Assembly: GCA_036244855.1 (NCBI GenBank)
Contig: BQKZ01000818.1
Coordinates: 69,515-133,514 of the forward strand
Source of the DNA: Temnopleurus reevesii
Taxonomy: Eukaryota > Echinodermata > Echinoidea > Temnopleuroida > Temnopleuridae
Length of the DNA: 64,000 nucleotides
Direction of reading: 5' to 3'
The notes beneath the pieces are model-generated. The model was not told the origin of the DNA. It worked only from the letters and a program-made list of their open reading frames with translations, and ran no database searches. How positions within the stretch are numbered: the first letter of the stretch is position 1; every line of letters begins with the position of its first letter. Position numbers and translations under genes: made by a program. This document shows, in pieces, positions 28,001-40,000 of the stretch.

Positions 28001-31000
28001 AATAAATTAAAGCTGAATCAGCAAATACGAAGCTCATAACCAGTGATAACACTAAACCTTGGGCCAAAAAGGGAAATAACAGGGAAAGCCTTGATTTTAT
28101 AAGTTCGTGGGTCATGGATGTTTCAAGATTAAAGCAATTCAACAGTGAAAATTCTTTTAACGACCGACCACCTGTTAAAGTCTATACATCAACGTGTTGT
28201 GTGCTAAAAAACCTCGGCCTGTATTTTGGCGGTCAAGGCGTGATCGCTCCGCTGGCCCAAAGCCACGTGATTCCTAGGCGCCGATATGTATGTACTTCTG
28301 TGGACAGTTAATTTTAATTTTCTTCTGCCTTATTTTCAGATTATAATAGTGTCAAATATATATGAACGGTAACATGCATTTAAACCAGTCTGCGGTGATT
28401 TGGTATCGTTAGATAATTCCTTTGAAAATATACAGTGCTTATAAAAATTGTGACGCAACAGAGGACGTTAAAACAATCAGTAAATGTTTAATTAACACGT
28501 TGCATTCCCTATCCTATTCTCAATATAGAATATGAAAAAGCCAACACTGAATAAGGTCTTACATTGGGAAATTTGTGTTGCCCCCCCCCCCCCCCCCCGT
28601 GTATTATTTTCCTAAAATCCCTTATACGAAACTCAGAAGATTTTCAAATTTCTAATCTTCAGTAACGACAGAGGCCCAAGTTGAGATCCAAGAGGAACTA
28701 CAAGAGGAAATCTGCGGCCCGGTGTGTTACCTAGGAGTCTGCGCCGGTGTTCTACTCACCGCCATTATCACAATCATCATCGCTCTCCGAAGACGATGGG
28801 TAAGACGCCACCAACGGCAGACCTACGCGTCAGGTATCTTCAAGCCGCCAATAGATGCACTCGGTTCCACACGCGCAGGCATGGTACTGGCAGACTATGC
28901 GGATGAAATTTCAGCGGGACGATCGTTAGGGTTCAGGGGCAAGTTTGAGGTGAGTTTACTATTTCCAGGAGTAAACGGTGTTCCAAATTAAAGCAAAAAT
29001 AATGACAGTGGCAAAACAGGTAATAGTGGGTTTTCGAAATTGATGGACAGAAGATTGTGGACGGTAGAAAACGAGTACGCAGGATATGTGCAGAATGAAT
29101 GACAAGTCCGCAAGTGAATTGCGCATCGTACATTGCGCACATTTGCTGCACACTCGTTTTTACCGTTTACCAATTTCGAAAACCCGCAAGTGTCTCATGA
29201 AGACCCCCCCCCCCCCGAGAAAAAAGGAAGTCGGACGCAAAAATTATTGGAATTACGTAAAAAAAAAAACTTGTGTCATGGGGACAATAGATCCATACGT
29301 TATGTATTGTATTTTGGGAACATCCGAAACCGCTAGCCGATCCCGATTTCAATAGCATTGCGAAGAATCATTGAAATCGCGTTCGAATTCTGGGGTGTTG
29401 TTCAAAAGTTGCAATTGATCACAGGTTGCAGTTGATCGGAACGTGCCAATCAAAATCATTGTTTCATGCGCGTCTTGTTAAATGCACATACCATGTGCGA
29501 ATGAAAATACGCGTTACAATTTGCAAAATTGCAGTTGATTTGCAGTTGATTTTGAACAATTATCACCCCCTTCATCATGCTTAACAAAATGTTTCTGACT
29601 AGTACATATCGTCGAAATTTATTTTATGTTTTCACTTATAATATTTATGTTGTTTATAAAGTTTCGAGGTCTATTTCATTCTCATCATTTGCAGCACGAT
29701 TCAAAATGGGAGTTCCCCCGTGACAAGCTCTTGTTCGAGGAGGATCTTGGAGAAGGGCACTTCGGCGTGGTGAAACGAGCACAGGCCCTGAGCATTCGTG
29801 GTCATACGGGGTACACGACGGTTGCTGTAAAGATGCTAAAACGTACGTACATAATGGCAGACTCACACCTTTGCGTTTCAAGCCTGTGTCGGCCCAGAGT
29901 TGTTGGAAATTAAAAACGCTCCCTGGACGCACATCATACGCGGATCAGACGGTGGACTGACGTTCATCTTGCGTTTGAGGAGCGTACGCCAAGCGGTAGT
30001 ACACCGTATGACCTGTGTATTTGTGGGTCATGGGATCGTTTTTAATTTCCAAATGCGCTGGGCCGACGCAGGCTAAAAAAGTGTGAGTCGGCCTTCATAT
30101 AGATCATTGACGTTTGTAAGCCTGTTGACAGTGGCACGGCCCCAATGTAAACCAGACTCTGTATCCCGTTTCTGTTTAGTGTGTTTTTTTACCGTGTTGA
30201 AATAAAATGTATCTATCTATCTATCTACATATATATCACCAAAATTACGGCTTGAATTAATTATCAGTATTATAGATAAGTTCGTGTTTGCATTGGGTAT
30301 TCTTATTTCTGTTAAATTTCATATATTTCACTTTAAATCCATGACTTGTGTAGGAGACACTGCAACTTCATCCGAGCTTCACGATTTGCTGACGGAACTG
30401 GAGCTTCTGAAATTACTTAATCATCCCCATGTTATACGCCTACTTGGTGTCTGTATTCCAAAAGGTATGTTTCTAATGTCACTCCGGGATTTATTCTAAT
30501 ACGGTATCAGCTATCAAATTATAATGTGCTCATTTTTGTCCGTCTCTTCAAAGAAATTATGAATTGATGTCTCATGTTGCCGATCCGCGTGTTCCAATTT
30601 CGAAATTGAATATTACTGCTCTGTTTCATTTCGTTATGACTCGTTTCCAGTGAATTTAATCACTGATAATATGATAATTCCTTAATATGAAAAGTCCACG
30701 ATTGCTTGCAATGCGGGAGAGCCCCTTTCATGATAGGAATCATGTTTATGATTGTATTAAAATGAATGTGCATTCATTGTACCTTCTCATTATCCGTCTC
30801 CGACTGCTATAAATATTCATTTTGCTGGATCTCATTTCCATGGTCGGGGTACATTTTAAAGCCCAAGTGTAGCTTTGGTGTAGATAAAGAAATGTGAATT
30901 TGGGGGATGTTTATCATGACATGTAATTCTTATACATATTTTGAGACCATGGCATATTTTTTTACGAAATGATTCTTTTGATATTTTGAATTTGACCGTT

Positions 31001-34000
31001 AAATCATATTAAGCGCCCTTTCTTGATTATATCATTATTTTGCACGTTATTGAGCATACACAAAGTTCTTTCTGAGATTTGACAATAGAATAATATAGAA
31101 ATATAGACAACAATTAAATTCTGAAATTTTCATCCAATTCTGAGCATGGGAAACTGTCCTTTATCAAGAAAGAAAATATTGAAATAGTGTGGTGCAGCAC
31201 GACACTTAAGAAAATTGCACATTTTAGGTTATAGCTTTTCCCAAACTCGTTCATTTTTCGCACAATCTTTTGTGCAATATGTTTATGATACTATATTCCA
31301 TTTCATATAGATTTGAGGACAAAATTTGGTGATTAAAATATTCGCTTTTACCAAAACTGTATTTGGGCTTTAAGATGATTAGGGCGTATATTAATCATAT
31401 GTATTTTCGAAGCATGCGGCAGCTTTATATTGTAAAATATAATGTTGTTGTCAACCTACCCGAAAATTTTCAAGATGAATTTTAGATTCGGTGCAAAAAT
31501 CTGATTTCGATAGGTAGAAGTTGGGAGCAATTCGAATGTGTCTATTATGCTTCATTTGGACAGCAACATTAAAAGCAAGCTAAGAGAGACCTGCTGATAA
31601 TATTTTGATTCCGTCACCTCGTGATTTTCGAAATGAACCAACACAAAATGCAATATGTGGGACAGCACTTGAAACAGTCTTGACTTTTCTGCAGTTTTCC
31701 TGATGATCGTCCTTTGCTCATTACTATCTGTCATGAGCTTTTCTCGGAAGTATATATTTGGGGGATGTTTATATATTTTTTGTAAAAATATTGCTAAATT
31801 CTGTGAATATACTCTACGTTGTTGCTGCAGTTACCAAGGTATGCGCTTAATGATTACGGGGCAATCTATCGATTCGAAACTCTCTCAGATTAAATCTTAC
31901 GCTAATGTTCTATCTCCTTGCATCATATTTGACAAACAAGACCCCTACGACACGTGTGTGATTGTGNTGCAGCACGATTCAAAATGGGAGTTCCCCCGTG
32001 ACAAGCTCTTGTTCGAGGAGGATCTTGGAGAAGGGCACTTCGGCGTAGTGAAACGAGCACAGGCCCTGAGCATTCGTGGTCATACGGGGTACACGACGGT
32101 TGCTGTAAAGATGCTAAAACGTACGTACATAATGGCAGACTCACACCTTTGCGTTTTAAGCCTGTGTCGGCCCAGAGTTTTTGGAAATTAAAAAACACTC
32201 TCTGGACGCACAGCATACGCGGATCAGACGGTGGACTGACGATCCTCTTGCGTTTGAGGAGCGTACGCCAAGCGGTAGTACACCGTATGACCTGTGTATT
32301 TGTGGGTCATGGGATCGTTTTTAATTTCCAAATGCGCTGGGCCGACGCAGGCTAAAAAAGTGTGAGTCGGCCTTCATATAGATCATTGACGTTTGTAAGC
32401 CTGTTGACAGTGGCACGGCCCCAATGTAAACCAGACTCTGTATCCCGTTTCTGTTTAGTGTGTTTTTTTACCGTGTTGAAATAAAATGTATCTATCTATC
32501 TATCTACATATATATCACCAAAATTACGGCTTGAATTAATTATAAGTATTATAGATAAGTTCGTGTTTGCATTGGGTATTCTTATTTCTGTTAAATTTCA
32601 TATATTTCACTTTAAATCCATGACTTGTGTAGGAGACACTGCAACTTCATCCGAGCTTCACGATTTGCTGACGGAACTGGAGCTTCTGAAATTACTTAAT
32701 CATCCCCATGTTATACGCCTACTTGGTGTCTGTATTCCAAAAGGTATGTTTCTAATGTCACTCCGGGATTTATTCTAATACGTATCAGCTATCAAATTAT
32801 AATGTGCTCATTTTTGTCCGTCTCTTCAAAGAAATTATGAATTGATGTCTCATGTTGCCGATCCGCGTGTTCCAATTTCGAAATTGAATATGACTGCTCT
32901 GTTTCATTTTGTTATGACTCGTTTCCAGTGAATTTAATCACTGATAATATGATAATTCCTTAATATGAGAAGTCCACGATTGCTTGCAATGCGGGAGAGC
33001 CCCTTTCATGATAGGAATCATGTTTATGATTGTATTAAAATGAATGTGCATTCATTGTACCTTCTCATTATCCGTCTCCGACTGCTATAAATATTCATTT
33101 TGCTGGATCTCATTTCCATGGTCGGGGTACATTTTAATGTGATTCGGGCGTACATTATGCCAATGTATTTTCGAAGCATTCGGCAGCTTTATATCGTAAA
33201 ATATTTTGTTATCAACCTACCCCAAAATGTTCAAGGTAAATTCTAGATTCAGTGCAAAAATCTAATTTCAATATGTAGCATTTGATAGTTTGAATGTGTC
33301 TATTATGCTTCATTAGGACAACAAAATTAAGCTAAGTTTAAAGAAACCTGTTGAAAATATTTTCATTCCATTGACACGTGGTTTTCTTACCCAACACAAA
33401 ATACAATATGTGGGACAGCACTTTAAAGAGTCGGGACTGATTTTCACCAGCTTTTCTGATCTTCATTCTCTCCCCATGCTTATTATTCTCTGTCATGAGA
33501 TTTTTCTTTCTACCTACCTACCTACCAGGTCGGCTAAACTGCCGAGACCTAGTATGGATCCTCCAGTTACTCCTGTCCATCATGATATTTTTTCAGTTCT
33601 TTCTAGGAAATATGTATTTTAGGAGAGGAAGTTTATTTATTTTTCGAATATTCTGTGAACGTTTTGCTCAATTATGTGAACATACACTATTTTGTTGCTG
33701 CATGTACCAAGGTATGCGCTTAATGATTGCGGAGCAATCTATCGATATGATTCGAAACTCTCTCAGATTAAATCTTATGCTAATGTTCTATCTCATTGCA
33801 CCATATTTAACAAACAAGACCCATACGACACGTGTGTGATTGTGGAATTCTGCAGACACGGGTGCCTTCGAGAGTTCCTCAGGCAGAATAGGAAGAGGGC
33901 GCTGTATACCGAATACGTCACTTCCGACAAATCGTCATCCAAACCCGGACTGTCCCGGGGAAAGGAAATTGCCAAGAGATACGAAATCGGCTTCAAAGAG

Positions 34001-37000
34001 ATAGCCTCGTTCGCCTGGCAGATATGCAAAGGGATGCATTATCTGTCCTCCCTCAAGGTAATCCCATGGTTGCAGTTACACATTCCTGTTAAACACGATT
34101 TAATCTATTTCTGTAAAATTAAGTCGAAAGTCGATTCAATGCTTCTTTGTAATAATATTCAAGTCGGAACCGACTTGATATTGTTGTGTCCACGCCGTTT
34201 AATACATGGCGTACGGATCTGTTGTCTCATGGCCCACCTTACTTTACGGAAATATGTTACATCGTGTTGTTAAAAGTCAACATATACACACAAATGGTTG
34301 CACTTATTTAATGGTACGCACACGGGGCATGTTTGTGTTTTTGGTCAACGTCTGCTTAACGTTCATGACGCTTCGTGAACGCATAAATACGAAGCGCCGT
34401 TCACAGAGCGTCTTAAACGCTGGGTAGACGTTGGTAATAAACGCAAAGGTGTGAAGCAGCCTTTTTTTTATATAACACAAGCATGTGCCTACGCCGAGCT
34501 CAAACCGAACTCATTCACGTGTCATTCAACCGTCTTCCCTGTGCCTTTTTGCGAGTAGGGACCGTCAAATATAATAATAACAATAATGATAATAGCGGCT
34601 TCTTGTATAGCGCACAGGGCCACATTGCGGTGCTCATGGCGCTTTGATTGAAATAAAGAAAAGAACATAAAGAAAATACAAATACAGTCAAACCTGTGTA
34701 CAGAGGCCACCCCAAGGGAAACAGAAAAAGTTGCCACTGTTGACAGGTGGCCTCTATATACAGATTCTATAACATGCATTTCACCTGGAGGGAATCAAGT
34801 TAAGTGGCCACGATAGACAGGTGGTCACTATAGACAGTGGCCAATATAGACAGGTTTGACTGTAGAAGCAAATAATTATACTGTATCATTTTAATGCTAG
34901 TCATACCNCTGAAGTGTTTCATTTTGGCTTTGAAATCATTGACGGTTTTTTTTCTTCAAAATATAAACGCATTATTCAAATTTCCTGAAACACTTATTAC
35001 AAAATTACAAGGAATACAGCAAATATGGTGTCTGTTTCAATGATTCACTGGTGCATTTTCACTAGTGCATGATGTGTATTTACTTCTTACATGAACGTAC
35101 ACACATGGGACTACAACCAGCATAATGAAGAAAACCAACTCCCTTTTCACCGATATTTCTGCAGAAATTCGTTTAGTTTTGTTGCCAATGTATTCCTTGG
35201 TCTTTAATTGGTTTGTTACACCTATATATTTTACTCCAGTCAAGGTTTGACTCCAGCCAATCCGAAAACACGATCTATCACGTGGATTTAGGGCCTTTTG
35301 CATCTAAAGGAGTTTTGGATTTAGGCCCTTTTGCATGAAAACATAAATTTCATATCCATTTTTGGCACACTTCCTAAAACTTTTTTGAGTCAGAGTATAG
35401 TCAGTTTGATGCGCATGATCAATCCCCATCTAGACATGCTAAAACATGCCCATCGACCAAAAATGGATTTAGGGCCTTTTGCATGTCAGCTCTTCATATA
35501 CACACCAATGATTGCATTTATTTAGTGGTTCGCACATGAGGCATGTTTGTTTCGAAGCTGACTTACATTTGTGTGTTTTTGGTCAACGTCTACCTAACGT
35601 TCATGACGTTTCATGAACGCATAAATACGAAGCACCGTTCACAGAGCGTCTTAAACGCTGGGCAGACTGGCAATTAACGCAAAGGTGGGAACCATCCTTA
35701 ACAAAATCATGTGCCTACGTATAACTAAAGCCGAACACATTCTTTTGTCATTCAATCATCTTCCCTGTGCCTTTTTGCCCACATGGGACCGTTAAATATA
35801 ATAATAATAATAATGATAAACGTGGCTTCTTGTATAGCGCCAAGGTTCACCTTTCGGTGCTCATGGCGCTTTGATTGAAATAAAGAAAAGAACATGAAGA
35901 AAATACAAATACAGTCAAGCCTGCGTACAGAGGCCACCCCAAGGGAAACAGAAAAAGTTGCCACTGTAGACAGGTGGCCTCTATATACAGATTCTATAAC
36001 ATGCATTTCACCTGGAGGAAATCAAGTTAAGTGGCCACTATAGACAGTTGGTCACTGTAGACAGTGGCCAATATAGACAGGTTTGACTGTAGAAGCAAAT
36101 AATTATACTGTATCATTTTAATGCTAGTCATACTTGTCATGCATGTGTGACTAAGAATAGGCATATAAGTGTCAAATCAAAAAGAGATTATGTTGAAGCT
36201 TGCATTTATCCGGCAGGAAATACTTACTTTATTTACATGGCAACCAAATCCGTATATTTATGAGGAATTATGATAGTATATTTAATGAGCTGCCGCACTT
36301 AAACTGATTCAGGAGCTGCATATAGCATAAATGTGCTATTAAACATACGATAAATATTAATTGTAGGACTGTGGCAAAACATACACCACGAAGATAAGAT
36401 TGATTTTAAATGTATCGTTATTCTCTTTTATGTTACGGCTCCAAATGTGTTAAGTAGTTTATTGACGAAGTTACTGAAATTTTCATACAAACGAGTCACT
36501 TTATATATTATATAATTGTCTCCAAATCTTAAGATTTGTTCAAAGTTCTCATGGATAAAGCTATCCTATCATCATTAGGTTTCAAGACCTAAAAGTCATC
36601 TAAATCCTCGTTTTTCGAGGCCTATGGGTATCAAAAACACAATTCCGTACATACGCTTAAAACTTTCCTAGAGCTCATGAAGGTCAAGCGTATGCCGACG
36701 TGCAAGAGAAATTTTATACGGGGGGGGGGGGCAAAATTTTATACGTAGAGCATAGGGTGTCTAGAACGTTTTTAGTTTGACAGCACCATTAAAGTAAAAC
36801 ATTTTATTTCCATTCATACCAGGTCGTACATCGAGATCTTGCAGCTCGTAACATACTCGTAGCAGAAGGTCTCCTTTTGAAGATCTCCGACTTCGGTCTC
36901 ACTCGTGATGTCTATGAGAGAGGTCTCTACGAAAGACAAAGCAAGGTAGGAACAAGTTAAGGAGATGTTCCTAAAAAGTTGCAATTGATCGCAAGTTGCA

Positions 37001-40000
37001 GCTGATCGGAACGCGCCAATCAAAATCATTGTTTCGTGCTCGTCTTGTTAAATGCGCATATCGCGTGCGAATGAAAATGCACGTTAGAATTTGTAAAGTT
37101 GAAGTTAGTCTGCAGTTGATTTTGAGCAACACTCCCTCAAAGTATATTTTAAAAATTGTTGGACGGAAGCTTGTCGAGGGTTTAAAGGCCCGGGCACACC
37201 AAACACGGCACAGCATCACGGCACGGTATTTACGCGATATCTTCCCTGTGATTGGCCCATTCTTGAACATCCATTGCGCAGAGGAGCGCACTGGCCAATA
37301 ACAACCAAAATAACGCGTAAAAACCGAGCTGTTTTGCCGTGCCGTGTTTGGTGTACACAGGCCTTAACGAGCTACTACGGTATTTACGAATCCCACGACT
37401 GGATGATGATAATCGCCCAAACAGGACCAAAAAGTCTATTACGAAAAAAATACATGGATCAATTCACATACTTTGTCATTAATACGTAAATTAATATTTG
37501 ATTCAATTGTTTGGTGATTCGCATGCAAATTGATATTCTCCTGTATCACACAGCAGAAGATTAAAATCTCTGTGTTCGATACAACACGCCGAACTGAGGG
37601 ATCCGATCTGCATTAATTTTTTTTTACAGATAGAGAAATGGCGCATTTAGTTTTCTGCAAATCCACTGTGCCGCTTTGTCTGGCGGGTAGAATCATTCGA
37701 GTTTAAAAGTGATATCTAGCTTTGGTAATGATCGACAATTAAATCCGTACTGGTATTAATATAATTGCTGACACATAAAAAGAAAGGTCATAACTATTAA
37801 TAAAAAGTACGTGCCATATGAATTCGCAATAAAACGTTTAAAGGGAAATCATCCCCTGGAATTACCGAGCTCTCATTGAAAGAAGAAAAATCAGATAAAC
37901 AAACTGTGAAAGTCAAAGAAATATGACCATACCAACCGCTCATGGGGATCCATGCGCTCGGCAAATGGGACGAAACCTGTGACGTCATGTCGGACAACTC
38001 CTCATTAACTTTATATACAAAATTTCACAATTTCTCCCTTTTTTCGGAAAAGTCAACAAAAAGCCAATTTTTTAATTGGGGCATAGCATTTCTGAATTGA
38101 TCCTGCATGTATTTTAAAAAGATTCATGCTACAAACTTACTATAAATTTTACAATGATCAATTTTTAAAAATTACATGTACAAAGTGAATGAGGAGTTGT
38201 CCGACATGATGTCACAGATTTCGTCGGTTTTGCCGATCGCATGGATCCCCATGAGCGGCAGCGATCATCAAATCTCTGTGACTTTGAAAATTCATAACTT
38301 TTGAACGGGTTGTCCGATATTGCTCAAATTTTCACACTTTGTTCATCTGATTTTCCTCTATTTAAAGCACGCTAATTCGAGGGGTTGATTCCCCTTTAGT
38401 GCCAAAATTAGGAGCGATTAGTTTTTTTTCAGAAAATGGGCTTCATCGGGATTTAAAATGTTACACTGTCCCACGCACTATTTCCTGTGTTGACAAGAGT
38501 GAAAAACGACGCGATATCATATCGTAGTTTTCAACTACTTTCCCTTGTCGGCACAAGCCCTCTTGTGTATTTCCTTTAACATATATCACCGTCCTGTTCA
38601 CTTATTTTTCGAATGATATGCTTTAAGCCAAGTACTCGATATTAGATTTAAACCGAAAGATCAGTTTTTGGGAGAGATGACATTTTAGATATTTAACTAC
38701 TTTGTGAGCTGCAGTAAAACTATCACCATAATACAATTTTTCAATAGCAGATTGAGGCATGTTCATAGCTTGTTTGAATAGAATCGATCAAGAAATGGCT
38801 TAATTATCGCACAATGAAAAATTACGACAGCATCGCTCTCCACGACAAAACATGCTTCACGTACAAAATTAATGCGAACTCACACACCGCAGACAATACA
38901 ACCGATCATTCCACCCATTCTGGGCTGGTGGGCCGGCGTGCGAAATATTTAGCGCACCGTATAGGTATAACGGGTGATTGGCATGTTTGAAGTAAAATGC
39001 GCCAGAACGTGCGAAAATAAGTCTCCTAATTTCGAACACATGTATATCTAGGCATGTGAAACAACTTGTGAATACATCAGCTCGTTTCACCTGACTTCCT
39101 GCATCCCGACCATTACGAATCTATACCTTTAAGGCCAATTCTGATCTCGCATATTTGTGTGTGTCTTTGTTTGCTTGTTTCTTTGTATGCGTGTACTTTG
39201 GAAGTATCCTTTTTTTTATCGTAATTTTGTGTTTATTTGCTTCTTTTCAGTCAGTACTCCCAGTCAAATGGATGGCAGTAGAGGCTCTCTATGACAATAT
39301 ATTTACAGTTAAAAGTGATGTGTAAGTATCTTATATGTGTCAAGTGAAGTCGTTTATCTGTGTAAATTATACTTATACATTCTCGCCATCAACAATACGC
39401 GATATCAAATAAAATCTCAAGATACCGTTAATAACGATATGGGAAGGTCGCTTCCATATCATACTTGAACAAAAATGACAATTTTGTCTACTTTTCTAGA
39501 AAAAGAAGAAAATATGAAATCATGTGTACAAAGTGAATGGAGAGTTCTGCATGTCGGCAGTCATTTTGTGCTTGTACGTTGCCAATTTAAAGAGCCCATG
39601 AGGGTTTTAAATGAAAACTTTGAAAATTCATAACTTTTAAATGGATTGTCTGATTTTGTTCAAATGTTAATATATTGGCCATTGTATTCTTCGTCATCCA
39701 CTGAGCGCACATCAATGTCTGGGTAAAGTTCCCCTTTAAACCCTATTCATGCTGGTACCCTTAATCAAGTATAGCTATATAACGTAAAGGGGGAAGGTTA
39801 ATAATGATATATTTATGAATCTTGACTAAAATATAAAAATTGCATTGACTTTGGACAAGAAATTTAGAACCATATTTTACTTGACGATTTCTTTTTCAGA
39901 ACCAAAAAAAATGTACAGCGATGCAGGTTACAAGGTGCATTTTATGTCACCAATTCTTGGAAACTTATTTGATTATATAAAAAATTTAGGGGGAAAGGTG

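Larger units (their letters stand above)
30465..33818 (+). other. Apparent intron containing a duplicated gene segment
   Basis: As assembled, this interval contains the real intron twice plus the second copies of two kinase exons and a truncated third exon, joined by an N at 31967. If the duplication is an assembly artefact, the true intron is either 30465-31940 (haplotype 1, with a transposon) or 32744-33818 (haplotype 2, without it). Confidence 0.7.
34058..36822 (+). other. Intron, 2.8 kb, with duplicated block and N
   Basis: Phase-0 intron. It contains a family E segment, a block duplicated around the N at 34908 (34280-34907 and 35498-36135) and a decayed family C element. No coding signal is seen. 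Confidence 0.7.
36946..39250 (+). other. Intron, 2.3 kb
   Basis: Phase-0 intron almost entirely built of repeats: family D, CGGCACGG foldback, a 560-bp inverted repeat and an inverted family G element. Confidence 0.75.

Noticed and set aside
29654..29932. Antisense reading frame over the first kinase exon
   Set aside because: It is a shadow of the conserved exon on the + strand and the adjoining foldback; both haplotype copies show the same shadow.
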